64,000 nucleotides of DNA from Rhodanobacteraceae bacterium (GCA_024233975.1 JACKOX010000001.1:248001-312000), one strand, 5' to 3'; shown: positions 17,623-25,635, numbered from the stretch's first letter. Notes: generated by a model not told the origin, from the sequence alone. Program-made: numbers and translations.

Positions 17623-17851
17623 GTTCCTTGCCGAGCAGCCGCATGGCTCAGATGCCATCGCAACTCGCCGTCATCACCCCAAGGAACTGCTGGCCCGCCT
17701 GCGCCTTGAAAAAGGCGACGAACTGCTGGCCCTGGAAACCCCCGACGGCATCCGCCTGACCATCTATGACCAGACCCTGGCCGAGCAGATGGAAGTCGCC
17801 GAAAAGATCATGCGCGAGGATCGCGAACTGCTGCGCAAGCTGGCGCAATAA
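17621..17851 (+). CDS. AbrB/MazE-type antitoxin, N-terminus probably frame-damaged
   Basis: The C-terminal 50 residues match AbrB/MazE antitoxins paired with Doc: PKELLARLRLEKGDELLAL, TPDGIRLTIYD, and a Glu/Arg-rich neutralising tail ending LRKLAQ. The expected swapped-hairpin N-terminus (form K-I-G-N-S-x-A-V-I-L-P-K) is not in frame. Instead QLAVITP is found one frame over, just before ACCCCAAG, and one additional C in this C-run would join the two. In the reading frame given, residues 1-20 are therefore unlikely to be authentic. It precedes the doc gene by 6 nt. Confidence 0.7.
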   Translation: MFLAEQPHGSDAIATRRHHPKELLARLRLEKGDELLALETPDGIRLTIYDQTLAEQMEVAEKIMREDRELLRKLAQ

Positions 17852-17857
17852 GCCGCC

Positions 17858-18280
17858 ATGATCATCTGGATCAACCGCGAGCTGGCGCTTGCCATCCACG
17901 AACGTCAGCTTGCCGAACACGGCGGCATCGAGGGCGTGCGCGACGAGTCATTGCTCGAATCCGCGCTCGCGCGCCCGCAGCAGGCGCACGCCTATGGCGA
18001 CCCGCCGCCCGACATCGCCGACCTCGCAGCCAGCCTCGCCTACGGCATCGCCCGCAACCATCCCTTCGGCGACGGCAACAAGCGCACCGCCCATGTCTGC
18101 TACCGCGTGTTCCTCGCCCTCAACGGCGTCGAACTCAATGCCAGCGCCGAAGACAAATACGTCGCCATGCTCAGCCTAGCCGAAGGCAGCACCACCGAAA
18201 CCGAATTTGCCGGCTGGCTGCGCAAGAACATCGCGCCGCACGACAATGCCGTGAATGAATCAAAGGCGGAGTATCGCTGA
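17858..18280 (+). CDS. doc: Death-on-curing (Doc) family toxin
   Basis: A 140-residue Fic-fold toxin with the catalytic loop HPFGDGNKRT (about residues 67-76) intact. The N-terminus has the Doc signature IHERQLAEHGGIEGVRDESLLESAL. Doc enzymes phosphorylate elongation factor Tu and stop translation unless bound by the antitoxin. The gene follows the AbrB-type antitoxin by 6 nt, so the pair forms a type II toxin-antitoxin module. It marks the start of readable sequence after the damaged block, and it is followed by a disrupted SIR2-like gene and an insertion sequence. Confidence 0.92.
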   Translation: MIIWINRELALAIHERQLAEHGGIEGVRDESLLESALARPQQAHAYGDPPPDIADLAASLAYGIARNHPFGDGNKRTAHVCYRVFLALNGVELNASAEDKYVAMLSLAEGSTTETEFAGWLRKNIAPHDNAVNESKAEYR

Positions 18281-18312
18281 GGTCGTGTCGACGAATCGGC
18301 ACTGACCTCCGA

Positions 18313-18906
18313 TCATTCAGCAAACAACTGCCGAAGTTGAGCAAAGCTATCCAATTCGATGACGCTGGTTCGTGAATCCATGCCACCCTGCACCATTCGA
18401 ATGAACCTTCTCCGTGCATCGACATCCGGATTGGCCACAATGACATGACTCAGCTTCTGTCCCTCTGATCTTTCCGCCGCTGCTACGCGAATGAGCGCCC
18501 GACTGAGCAAGTCAGTCTGTGGAACCGAATACCCAATCGCCACAAGGACTGGCCCGCGTGGCAACGCCACCCGTGCTTCCTTCCAAAGTGCAGTAAGTAC
18601 TGGATCGTCCGATACGGACTTGTCCCAGACGGGTGGCACGACTTCGTTCGGCGCCCGTTTTGACTGGGAATACGGAGCTCCACGCAGAACGAGATCCCCC
18701 GCAGACGAACCTCTAGTTCGATCCCAATTCATCGAACCATGCAGCTTGAGAAGCTTGATCGGGTGGAGAGCTGGACGCCCCTTGGTTGTGTTCGGCTGCC
18801 AGCCTGTTGTGGCTGCTGGATCCAAAGCCACACCGTACCCATGCTCCGGATTCCAGCTATTCCCTGCTTTAGTCCGAAGGGCGTCGTCAATCAAACAATC
18901 ATAGTT
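18313..18906 (-). pseudogene. SIR2-like protein, C-terminal remnant
   Basis: About 198 codons of a SIR2_2-type protein, starting abruptly at NYDCLIDDAL, the middle TFNYD-type motif of the family. It continues with IKLLKLHGSMNWDR, PVLVAIGYSVPQTDLLSRAL and the C-terminal Rossmann strand SHVIVANPDVDARRR. The 5' boundary coincides exactly with the left inverted repeat of the IS3-family element; the N-terminus lies on the other side (20128-20205). Proteins with this domain are often NADases in anti-phage systems, but the partner domain, if any, cannot be seen. Confidence 0.85.
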
Positions 18907-18968
18907 GGGTTTCACCCCGTTAACACGGACACTTCAGTTAAGCCCCAAGATGGGGCAGGAGGAGTGTC

Positions 18969-19256
18969 ATGTCACAACGGAAACGATACAGCACCGAGTT
19001 CAAGCGTGAGGCGGTTAATCTGACGCGCCAACCCGGTGCTTCGGTCAGTCAGATTGCTCGGGACATTGGCGTCAACGCCAATCAGCTCTGGCGGTGGCGG
19101 CGAGAGCTGGAAGGCGCGGGCACCAAGGCCTTTGCCGGCAATGGGGTTGCCCGGGACCAGGAGGTGCTGGCGCTAAGGCGCGAGCTGGCCAAGGTGAAGA
19201 AGGAGCGCGATTTTTTGCGCGATGCGGCGGCGTTCTTCGCCAAGGAATCGTCTTGA
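18969..19256 (+). CDS. IS3-family transposase OrfA (helix-turn-helix)
   Basis: A 95-residue DNA-binding protein: RKRYSTEFKREAVNL, a helix-turn-helix (VSQIARDIGVNANQLWRWRREL) and a Leu-rich C-terminal coiled coil (ALRRELAKVKKERDFLRDAA). The heptamer T TTT TTG at 19211-19217 is in the correct phase for -1 ribosomal slippage and would yield an OrfAB fusion transposase. GGAGGAG lies upstream of the ATG. Confidence 0.93.
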   Translation: MSQRKRYSTEFKREAVNLTRQPGASVSQIARDIGVNANQLWRWRRELEGAGTKAFAGNGVARDQEVLALRRELAKVKKERDFLRDAAAFFAKESS

Positions 19257-20122
19257 GGTACGAGGCGATCCAGCGTCACCGCGACCAGTACCCCGTTCAA
19301 CTCATGTGCCGTTGCCTGCAAGTGTCCCCAAGTGGCTTTCATGGCTGGTGCCGTCGTCTGCCCAGTGCCCGAGCTCGGGACAATGCACGGCTGTTGGAGA
19401 AGATTCGTGACCACCATGCCGCCAGCGATGGCGTCATGGGTGCCGGACGGATCCACGAGGCGCTTGGCTACGAAGGCGAGACTGCCAGCCTGAATCGAGT
19501 TGCCCGATTGATGGCGGCTGACGGTTTGTCAGGCGTGCCGCAAAAGCGTGCCTGGCGCAGCAAGCCCTCTGGTATCCGGCCGACCGGTGTTCGCAACCAC
19601 CTGGAACGTGACTTCACGGCCAACGAACCCAACACCAAATGGGTAATCGACATCACCTACATCCGCACCGGCGAAGGCTGGTTGTATCTGTGCGGCGTGC
19701 TGGACCTCTTCTCGGGGATGCTGGTGGGCTGGTCGATGTCCGTCGTGCAGGACCGTCATCTGGTGCTGAAGGCAGTGATGATGGCTTGCTGGCAACGTCC
19801 GGATCGGAGCCAGGTCATCCTGCATTCGGATCGCGGCACGCAGTTCACCAGCACGGACTACCAGCAGTTCCTGAAAGACCACCACATCACCAGCAGCATG
19901 AGCGCGGTGGGTCACTGCGGTGACAATGCAGCCATGGAAGGCTTCTTCGGTTTGCTCAAACGCGAACGGGTCAACCGTCGTCGTTACCCAACCATTGCCG
20001 AAGCCAAGGCCGACCTGTTCGACTACATCGAGCGCTTCCACAACCCGCGCATGCAGCGCAGGCTGGACGCTCAGGACGAGGCCTTTAGACTCTTAACCCA
20101 ACCGTCCGTGAAAACGGGGTGA
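19253..20122 (+). CDS. IS3-family transposase OrfB (DDE integrase core)
   Basis: About 289 residues of an rve-type DDE transposase. Catalytic residues are the Asp in WVIDITYI, the Asp in LHSDRGTQF and the Glu in AMEGFFGLLKRE, with the usual 35-residue spacing between the second and third. The HTH_21-like segment ends before RDFTANEPNTKW. The TTG at 19253 overlaps the orfA stop, but the frame is open back to 19094, so it is more likely expressed as an OrfAB frameshift product. The stop codon lies in the right inverted repeat. Confidence 0.93.
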   Translation: MRYEAIQRHRDQYPVQLMCRCLQVSPSGFHGWCRRLPSARARDNARLLEKIRDHHAASDGVMGAGRIHEALGYEGETASLNRVARLMAADGLSGVPQKRAWRSKPSGIRPTGVRNHLERDFTANEPNTKWVIDITYIRTGEGWLYLCGVLDLFSGMLVGWSMSVVQDRHLVLKAVMMACWQRPDRSQVILHSDRGTQFTSTDYQQFLKDHHITSSMSAVGHCGDNAAMEGFFGLLKRERVNRRRYPTIAEAKADLFDYIERFHNPRMQRRLDAQDEAFRLLTQPSVKTG

Positions 20123-20127
20123 AACCC

Positions 20128-20205
20128 CTTGGCACCTCGCGACGCCCCCGCACCCAAGATCACAATCGCTCTTTTCCTCTCAATACCCAGCCCGGAGATT
20201 CGCAT
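20128..20205 (-). pseudogene. SIR2-like protein, N-terminal remnant
   Basis: Starts with ATG at 20205 behind AGAGGTGG and reads MRISGLGIERKRAIVILGAGASRGAK before running into the right end of the insertion element. The GAGAS motif is the nucleotide-binding loop of SIR2-type domains. It is in the same orientation as the C-terminal remnant beyond the element. The roughly 100-200 residues expected between GAGAS and NYD are missing. Confidence 0.8.
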
Positions 20206-20261
20206 AGTCCACCTCTAAATCCTCATTGGGGCCGCATCCATCGTCTGCACCAAGCTGCCAC

Positions 20262-21236
20262 TCATCGCTTGAAGATCGCTTCCATGCGGGCGGTGAGGTC
20301 GCGATCGAGGTCGTCGAGGATGTCGATGGCCTTGAGGTTTTCTTCCAGCTGTTCACGACGGCTGGCGCCCAGGAGGACGGTGCTGACGTTGGGGTTTTTG
20401 AGGCACCAGGCAATGGCTAGTGTGGCTGGCGAATGGCCGACTTCTTTCGCCAGCGCGAGATATTCGAGGGTCTGTTTGCGGCGCAGTTCCTTCTGGTCGC
20501 CGAACACCCATTTCTGCAGCCACTCGTAGCCTTCGGTGGCGAGGCGGCTGTCGTCAGGGATGCCGTCGACGTACTTTCCGGTGAGCAGGCCCGAGGCCAG
20601 CGGCGACCAGATGGTGGTGCCGAGGCCGATCTCGTCGTACAGCGGTGCGAACTCCAGCTCGACCTTGTCGCGGTGCACAAGGTTGTACTGCGGCTGCTCG
20701 ACCACCGGGCCGTACAGGCCACGATCACGCGCGATCTTGGCGGCGCATTTGATCTGCTCGGCCGACCATTCCGACGTGCCCCAGTACAGCACCTTGCCCT
20801 GGCGGATCAGGTCATCCATGGCGTGGACGGTTTCGGCGATGGGTGTGTCGGGATCGGGGCGATGGCAAAAGTAGAGGTCGAGGTAGTCGACGCGCAGGCG
20901 CTGCAATGCCTGATGACAGGCGTCGACCACGTGTTTGCGCGACAGCCCGCGTTGCGTCGGCAACGGATGCTTGTAGGCGCCGAAGAACACCTTGCTCGAC
21001 ACGCAGTAGCTGTCGCGCGGCAGGCGCAGGTCGGCCAGCACGTCGCCCATGATCTGCTCGGCGATGCCGTTGTTGTAGGTCTCGGCGTTGTCGAAGAAGT
21101 TGATGCCGTGGTCGTGCGCTACCGAAAGCAGCTCGCGCGCCTGGCCGCGACCAACGGCGGTGCCAAAGGTGACCCAGGCGCCGAAGGACAGCGCGGACAG
21201 TTGCAGGCCGGTGTGGCCCATGCGGCGGTATTGCAT
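20262..21236 (-). CDS. Aldo/keto reductase (K+ channel beta-subunit-like)
   Basis: A 324-residue NADPH-dependent oxidoreductase with a TIM-barrel fold. The catalytic tetrad is visible: Asp and Tyr in FFDNAETYNNG, Lys in VSSKVFFG and His in YFCHRPDPDTP. The C-terminal NLVHRDKVE and VLLGASRREQLEENL segments belong to the NADPH site. It resembles the AKR6 (voltage-gated K+ channel beta, YghZ) branch. The start at 21236 gives MQYRRMGHTGLQLSALSFG, the usual N-terminus; the 36 codons upstream are not conserved. The substrate is unknown. It is divergent from the Mn2+ riboswitch. Confidence 0.93.
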   Translation of the reverse strand: MQYRRMGHTGLQLSALSFGAWVTFGTAVGRGQARELLSVAHDHGINFFDNAETYNNGIAEQIMGDVLADLRLPRDSYCVSSKVFFGAYKHPLPTQRGLSRKHVVDACHQALQRLRVDYLDLYFCHRPDPDTPIAETVHAMDDLIRQGKVLYWGTSEWSAEQIKCAAKIARDRGLYGPVVEQPQYNLVHRDKVELEFAPLYDEIGLGTTIWSPLASGLLTGKYVDGIPDDSRLATEGYEWLQKWVFGDQKELRRKQTLEYLALAKEVGHSPATLAIAWCLKNPNVSTVLLGASRREQLEENLKAIDILDDLDRDLTARMEAIFKR

Positions 21237-21365
21237 GGTGAGAATCCCAGAGTGGCGGCGATAGGCTTGAGTGTAGCCGCTCGTCGCGCGGCACCCGAGT
21301 GGTGCGGGCGGCCTCGTCGCTTCCATCACAGCAACATCCGCCAAGCCGCGCTACAATGAGCCCCA

Positions 21366-21580
21366 CTTCCATCGGGGAGTAGCCGCCCACCCAGCCTAAT
21401 CAGGGTGGTGTTCGCGTCAACACACTTGGCCGGCAGGCCATGGCGCGGACGGGGTCTTCGAGTCATCGATCCCTGGCAAGACCGTTGGTTGGCGCTGCGC
21501 GAGCGATTTCTGATCGATCAAATGATTGGAGTCGGGGCCGTGTGGCGTCGGCCTTCGTGTCCACCGCCCCGACTCCCGAG
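21366..21580 (+). promoter_or_regulatory. yybP-ykoY (Mn2+) riboswitch and expression platform
   Basis: The leader contains both conserved halves of the manganese riboswitch: CGGGGAGTAGCCG at 21373-21385 and CGTCAACACACTTGGCC at about 21415-21431, separated by a paired region (CACCC/GGGTG). Downstream, an 11-bp perfect stem (GGAGTCGGGGC at 21528-21538 with GCCCCGACTCC at 21566-21576) ends just before the start codon at 21589. There is no T-run, so control is probably at translation initiation. It precedes a TMEM165/GDT1 protein, a known target class. Confidence 0.88.
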
Positions 21581-21588
21581 AGATATCC

Positions 21589-22152
21589 ATGGAAGCCTTC
21601 CTTTTTTCGACTCTCTCCGTCGCCATCGCCGAAATCGGCGACAAGACGCAGTTGCTGGCACTGGTGCTGGCCGCCCGTTATCGGCGTTTCTGGCCGGTGA
21701 CGCTGGGCATCCTCGTCGCAACGTTGCTCAACCACGGACTGGCAGGCTGGCTCGGTGAGCTGCTGGCCGGCCTGATGAGCCCGGAGACGCAGCGCTGGGT
21801 GATCATCGCCAGCTTCGTGGCAGTAGCGATCTGGGCGCTGGTCCCGGACAAGCTGGATGAAGACGACAAGCCGGCAAGCTCGGCACATGGCGCCTTCATC
21901 GCCACGCTGATCGCCTTCTTCCTGGTCGAGATCGGTGACAAGACACAGGTGGCGACGGTTATCCTCGCCGCTCGCTACCACGACCTGCTTGCGGTGGTCG
22001 GCGGCAGCACGCTGGGCATGCTGCTGGCCAATGTGCCGGTGGTGGCGTTGGGCGGCCGTTTCGCCGGCAAACTGCCGCTGCACTGGGCGCGCTGGGCAGC
22101 GGCGGCGATCTTCCTGACGCTGGCGGTGCTGCTCTGGCTGCGGGTAGTCTGA
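21589..22152 (+). CDS. mneA: TMEM165/GDT1 (UPF0016) family manganese exporter
   Basis: A 187-residue membrane protein with two homologous halves, each with the signature E-x-G-D-K-T: AEIGDKTQLLAL (about residue 15) and VEIGDKTQVATV (about 115). Six hydrophobic segments are visible. Bacterial members export Mn2+ (MneA of Vibrio and Xanthomonas relatives). The manganese riboswitch directly upstream independently supports this role. The start at 21589 follows the riboswitch hairpin and gives the conserved N-terminus MEAFLFSTLSVAIAE. Confidence 0.93.
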   Translation: MEAFLFSTLSVAIAEIGDKTQLLALVLAARYRRFWPVTLGILVATLLNHGLAGWLGELLAGLMSPETQRWVIIASFVAVAIWALVPDKLDEDDKPASSAHGAFIATLIAFFLVEIGDKTQVATVILAARYHDLLAVVGGSTLGMLLANVPVVALGGRFAGKLPLHWARWAAAAIFLTLAVLLWLRVV

Positions 22153-22354
22153 ACCGCCAACACCACGGCAAACCGCTCCCTTCACTGCAGTGCAGCTTGC
22201 GCCGCGCGGCGCGGGAACCTAGTCTGCGGCGGTTACGTCCGGCAGCCCTTCATGATCGGAAGGCGCTGTTTCGGCACAGGGATGTGCCGCCGCTGCAAGC
22301 GTTGTCTGCTTGTCGCGGAAAAGGTGGCGCGGCTCAGCCGCGACCGTTTTCGTG

Positions 22355-22381
22355 AAAACCGCGGCAGGATGCCCGGTTTTT
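22355..22381 (+). terminator. Rho-independent terminator between mneA and the nucleoside transporter
   Basis: AAAACCG (22355-22361) pairs with CGGTTTT (22374-22380), with an inner GGC/GCC helix, and ends in TTTTT. It lies 200 nt after the exporter stop and 25 nt before the transporter ATG. It could equally attenuate transcription entering the transporter gene. Confidence 0.6.
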
Positions 22382-22405
22382 CAATCCAGTACGTGGGAGT
22401 CGGGG

Positions 22406-23677
22406 ATGCTGAGTATTCTGTTCGGGTTGTTTGGTCTGGCCGTGCTGGTCGGCATCGCCTGGCTGTTTTCCGCGCAGAAAAGCGCCGTCGACTGGCGCCT
22501 GGTGGTCACCGGGATCGGCCTGCAGCTGGTATTCGCGGTGCTGGTGCTGCTGACACCCTGGGGCGCAACGTTGTTCGGCTGGTTGTCCGAAGGCTTCGTT
22601 GCCCTGCTCGGCTTCACCGCCCAAGGTTCGCAGTTCATCTTTGGCGACTTCGCCCGGGCGGACAAGTTCGGCTTCGTGTTCGCTTTCCAGGTGCTGCCGA
22701 CGATCATCTTCTTCGCCGCCTTCATGAGCGTGCTGTACCACCTCGGCATCATGCAGTGGGTGGTGAAAGGCATGGCCTGGGTGATCACCAAAGTGATGAA
22801 TGTATCCGGTGCGGAAACGCTGTCGGTCTGCGCCAACGCCTTCATCGGCCAGACCGAGGCACCGCTGGTGGTGAAACCCTACATCCTGCGCATGACGCAG
22901 TCGGAACTGTTGGCGCTGATGGTCGGCGGCATGGCCACCATTGCCGGCGGCGTGCTGGGCGCCTACGTGCAGATGCTGGGCGGCGCCGACACCGCGCAGC
23001 AGCTGTTCTTCGCCAAGCACCTGATGGCCGCCAGCATCATGGCGGCACCGGCCACGCTGGTGATCGCCAAGATCCTGTATCCGGAAACCGAACAGCCGCT
23101 GACCCGCGGTGAGGTGCGGATGGAAGTCGAAAAGGTCACCGCCAACGTCATCGACGCCGCCGCGTCGGGCGCGGCGGATGGTCTGAAGCTGGCGCTGAAC
23201 GTCGGCGCCATGCTGCTGGCCTTCATCGCGCTGATCGCGCTGGTGAACGCACCATTGACATGGATCGGCGATATCAGCGGCCTCGCGGAAATGCTCGGCA
23301 AGCCGACCAACCTCGCCAACCTGCTCGGCTTCGTGCTGGCGCCCATCGCCTGGCTCATCGGCGTGCCCTGGGGAGACGCGGTCACGGTCGGCGGCCTGAT
23401 CGGCGAGAAGGTGGTGCTGAACGAGTTCGTGGCCTACGCGCACCTGTCGGAGATCAAGGCCACGCTATCTCCCCAGGCCGCGCTGATCTCGACCTACGCG
23501 CTGTGCGGTTTCGCCAACTTCAGCTCGATCGCCATCCAGATCGGCGGCATCGGCGGCATTGCGCCGGAACGCCGCGCCGACCTGGCACGCTTCGGCCTCA
23601 AGGCCGTGCTGGGTGGTTCGCTGGCGACCTTCATGACGGCCACGATCGCCGGCGTGCTCTCGCAGTTTGCCGGCTGA
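22406..23677 (+). CDS. nupC: NupC-family concentrative nucleoside transporter
   Basis: A 423-residue inner-membrane permease of the CNT family (cation/nucleoside symport). N-terminal gate and nucleoside-transporter domains are recognisable in GVPWGDAVTVGGLIGEKVVLNEF, SVCANAFIGQTEAPLVVKPY (the nucleoside-binding hairpin) and YALCGFANFSSIAIQIGGIG. Length matches the bacterial family. The start at 22406 follows GGAGTCGGGG and gives MLSILFGLFGLAV. The kinase gene begins 3 nt after its stop, so uptake and phosphorylation are probably coupled. Confidence 0.95.
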   Translation: MLSILFGLFGLAVLVGIAWLFSAQKSAVDWRLVVTGIGLQLVFAVLVLLTPWGATLFGWLSEGFVALLGFTAQGSQFIFGDFARADKFGFVFAFQVLPTIIFFAAFMSVLYHLGIMQWVVKGMAWVITKVMNVSGAETLSVCANAFIGQTEAPLVVKPYILRMTQSELLALMVGGMATIAGGVLGAYVQMLGGADTAQQLFFAKHLMAASIMAAPATLVIAKILYPETEQPLTRGEVRMEVEKVTANVIDAAASGAADGLKLALNVGAMLLAFIALIALVNAPLTWIGDISGLAEMLGKPTNLANLLGFVLAPIAWLIGVPWGDAVTVGGLIGEKVVLNEFVAYAHLSEIKATLSPQAALISTYALCGFANFSSIAIQIGGIGGIAPERRADLARFGLKAVLGGSLATFMTATIAGVLSQFAG

Positions 23678-23680
23678 GAC

Positions 23681-24652
23681 ATGGCCGGCCGCGTCGCTGT
23701 CGTCGGCAGCTATAACCAGGACCACGTCTGGAACAGCCGTGAGCTGCCACAGCCTGGCGCCACGCACTTCGGCGACTACAGCAGCGGACCCGGCGGCAAG
23801 GGCTTCAACCAGGCCGTGGCCGCCGCGCGCGCCGGCGCCAGTGTGGGCTTCTTCTGCGCACTGGGCGAGGATGCGGCAGCCGAGCATGCGCGCCGCCTGG
23901 CGGCTGACGAACGCATCGACATGCATGTCGAGGTCCACGCCGAGACGCCATCCGGTTCGGCGGGCATCTTCGTCGGTGACGACGGCCGCAACATGATCGT
24001 GGTTGCCGCCGGCGCCAATGCCGAGCTGTCCGCGGATTTCGTCAGCAACGAAATGGCATCCGCCGAGGTTGCCGACGTGGTGCTGGCGCAGCTGGAGGTC
24101 AATCCCGAAGCCGTGGTCGCCGGCCTGCTGGCCGCGCGCAGCGAAGGCGCAATCAGCATCCTCAACCCGGCGCCCGCCGACGCGGCCACCAACGAACGGC
24201 TGCTGTCGCTGGCCGACGTGCTGACGCCGAACGAAACCGAATTCGCCGCCATGCTGGCGCGCCACGATGTGGTCACGGTGGATGCCGACGAGGTCGCCAC
24301 CATCGGCGACAGTCAGCTGCATCGCTGGTGCCGGCAGCTGGCGGGCAGCGCCAGCGTGATCGTCACGCTGGGCAAGCACGGCGCCTTTGTGTCGCACCCG
24401 GCCGACCTTCGCCGCGGCGATGGCGATGACTGTTACCGCGTAGCGGCCGAGAACGTGAACGCCATCGACAGCACCGGCGCCGGCGATGCCTTCAATGGCG
24501 CACTGGCAGCCGCGCTTTCCGCCGCCAGGCCGGATGCGCCGTTCGCCGACTCCGTGCGCTTTGCCGGCCGCTATGCCGCGATGTCGACCGAGACCGCTGG
24601 CGCCGCGCTGGCAATGCCGACCCTGAACGCGGTGCTGTCCCGCTTCGACTGA
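23681..24652 (+). CDS. PfkB-family carbohydrate kinase (ribokinase-like)
   Basis: A 323-residue kinase of the ribokinase fold. The N-terminal GSYNQDHVW and GPGGKGFNQAVAAARAG segments form the substrate lid and di-glycine motif, VLTPNETEFAAML is the central PfkB motif, and DSTGAGDAFNGAL holds the catalytic base Asp and the anion hole. Only 3 nt separate it from the nucleoside transporter, so the substrate may be a nucleoside or the ribose released from one. That is inferred from context; the sequence alone says ribokinase-like. Confidence 0.9.
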   Translation: MAGRVAVVGSYNQDHVWNSRELPQPGATHFGDYSSGPGGKGFNQAVAAARAGASVGFFCALGEDAAAEHARRLAADERIDMHVEVHAETPSGSAGIFVGDDGRNMIVVAAGANAELSADFVSNEMASAEVADVVLAQLEVNPEAVVAGLLAARSEGAISILNPAPADAATNERLLSLADVLTPNETEFAAMLARHDVVTVDADEVATIGDSQLHRWCRQLAGSASVIVTLGKHGAFVSHPADLRRGDGDDCYRVAAENVNAIDSTGAGDAFNGALAAALSAARPDAPFADSVRFAGRYAAMSTETAGAALAMPTLNAVLSRFD

Positions 24653-24672
24653 CGATGCCCGACCGCGGCCGG

Positions 24673-25635
24673 TCAGGCGTTGCGCAGGCGCGGATCGGCG
24701 ATCTCGCGCAGCCCATCGATCAGTGCGTTGATGACCACGATGGCGACACCCAGCACCAGCACCACGCCCATCACCAGCGTGTAGTCGCGATTCAATGCAC
24801 CCTGCACGAAGTAACGGCCGATGCCGGGTATACCGAAGATCTGCTCGACCACGATGCTGCCGGTGACCACGTTGATCAGCGCCGGACTCAGCCAGGCCAG
24901 CACCGGCAGCAACGCAGGTCGCAGCGCATGGCGGAACAGCACGCGAGCCTCGCTGAAGCCGCGGGCCCGGGCCGCTCGCAGGAAGTCCTGCCCCAGCACC
25001 TCGATCAGGCTGGCGCGGGTCAGGCGTGCGGCGTAGGCAAGGTTCGGCAGCGACAACGCGATCACTGGCAGCACCAGGCTGCGCCAGCCATTCCAGCCAC
25101 CGGCCGGCAGCCATTGCAGCGTCACCGCGAACAGCAGCACCAGCAGCGGCGCGACGACATATTTCGGCAGGGCCAGTCCGAGTCCGGCAAACGTCATCAG
25201 CAGGCGGTCCAGCCAGCGCCCGCGCTTCAACGCGGCCAGTGCGCCGAGCGGCACACCAAAGAGCAGGGACAAAGTCAGCGCGAGGCTTCCGGTCAATGCG
25301 GAAATCGGCAACGCCTGCGCGATCAGCTCGCCCACACGGTAGTCCGGATACTGGAACGACGGCCCCAGATCACCGCGCGCCAGATCACCGAGATAACCGA
25401 TGTACTGCTGCCACAGCGGCTGGTCGAGGCGGTATTGCGCATTGAGCTGTTCGAGCACCGCCGGCGGCGCGGCCTTCTCCTGGTCGAAGGGACCACCGGG
25501 CGCCGCACGAAGCAGGAAAAAGCACAGCGTCAGCAGCAGCCACAACGTGGCCAGTGCTTCCAGCAGCCGACCGCCGAAGTGGCGAAGCGCGATGCCGCGA
25601 GGCGTCGTGTTCTCTCCCACCACAGACTCACTCAT
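24673..25635 (-). CDS. ABC transporter permease, DppB/OppB type
   Basis: A 320-residue inner-membrane permease of the peptide/nickel class. It has an N-terminal helix (RLLEALATLWLLLTLCFFLLR), the PGGPF and DLGPSFQY motifs of the periplasmic loop, and the EAA-like cytoplasmic loop (ARGFSEARVLFRHALRPALLPVL). The start at 25635 is ATG overlapping the stop of the binding-protein gene by 8 nt (ATGAGTGA). Downstream comes the convergent kinase, so no OppC permease or OppD/F ATPase genes accompany it in this window. Confidence 0.93.
   Translation of the reverse strand: MSESVVGENTTPRGIALRHFGGRLLEALATLWLLLTLCFFLLRAAPGGPFDQEKAAPPAVLEQLNAQYRLDQPLWQQYIGYLGDLARGDLGPSFQYPDYRVGELIAQALPISALTGSLALTLSLLFGVPLGALAALKRGRWLDRLLMTFAGLGLALPKYVVAPLLVLLFAVTLQWLPAGGWNGWRSLVLPVIALSLPNLAYAARLTRASLIEVLGQDFLRAARARGFSEARVLFRHALRPALLPVLAWLSPALINVVTGSIVVEQIFGIPGIGRYFVQGALNRDYTLVMGVVLVLGVAIVVINALIDGLREIADPRLRNA

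Larger units (their letters stand above)
18907..20127 (+). mobile_element. Complete IS3-family insertion sequence (about 1.22 kb)
   Basis: The ends are imperfect inverted repeats. The left end reads GGGTTTCACCCCGTTAACAC from 18907. The right end, read inward on the minus strand from 20127, begins GGGTTTCACCCCGTT and continues TTCACGGAC. Inside are orfA and orfB in -1 relation, the hallmark of the family. I could not find a clear 3-4 bp target duplication (GTT on the left, CTT on the right). Together with the missing centre of the SIR2-like gene, this suggests that a deletion accompanied or followed insertion. Confidence 0.92.

Noticed and set aside
18904..20130. Target-site duplication flanking the IS3 element
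   Set aside because: Flanking triplets are GTT and CTT; no 3-5 base match could be found with the inverted-repeat ends as boundaries.
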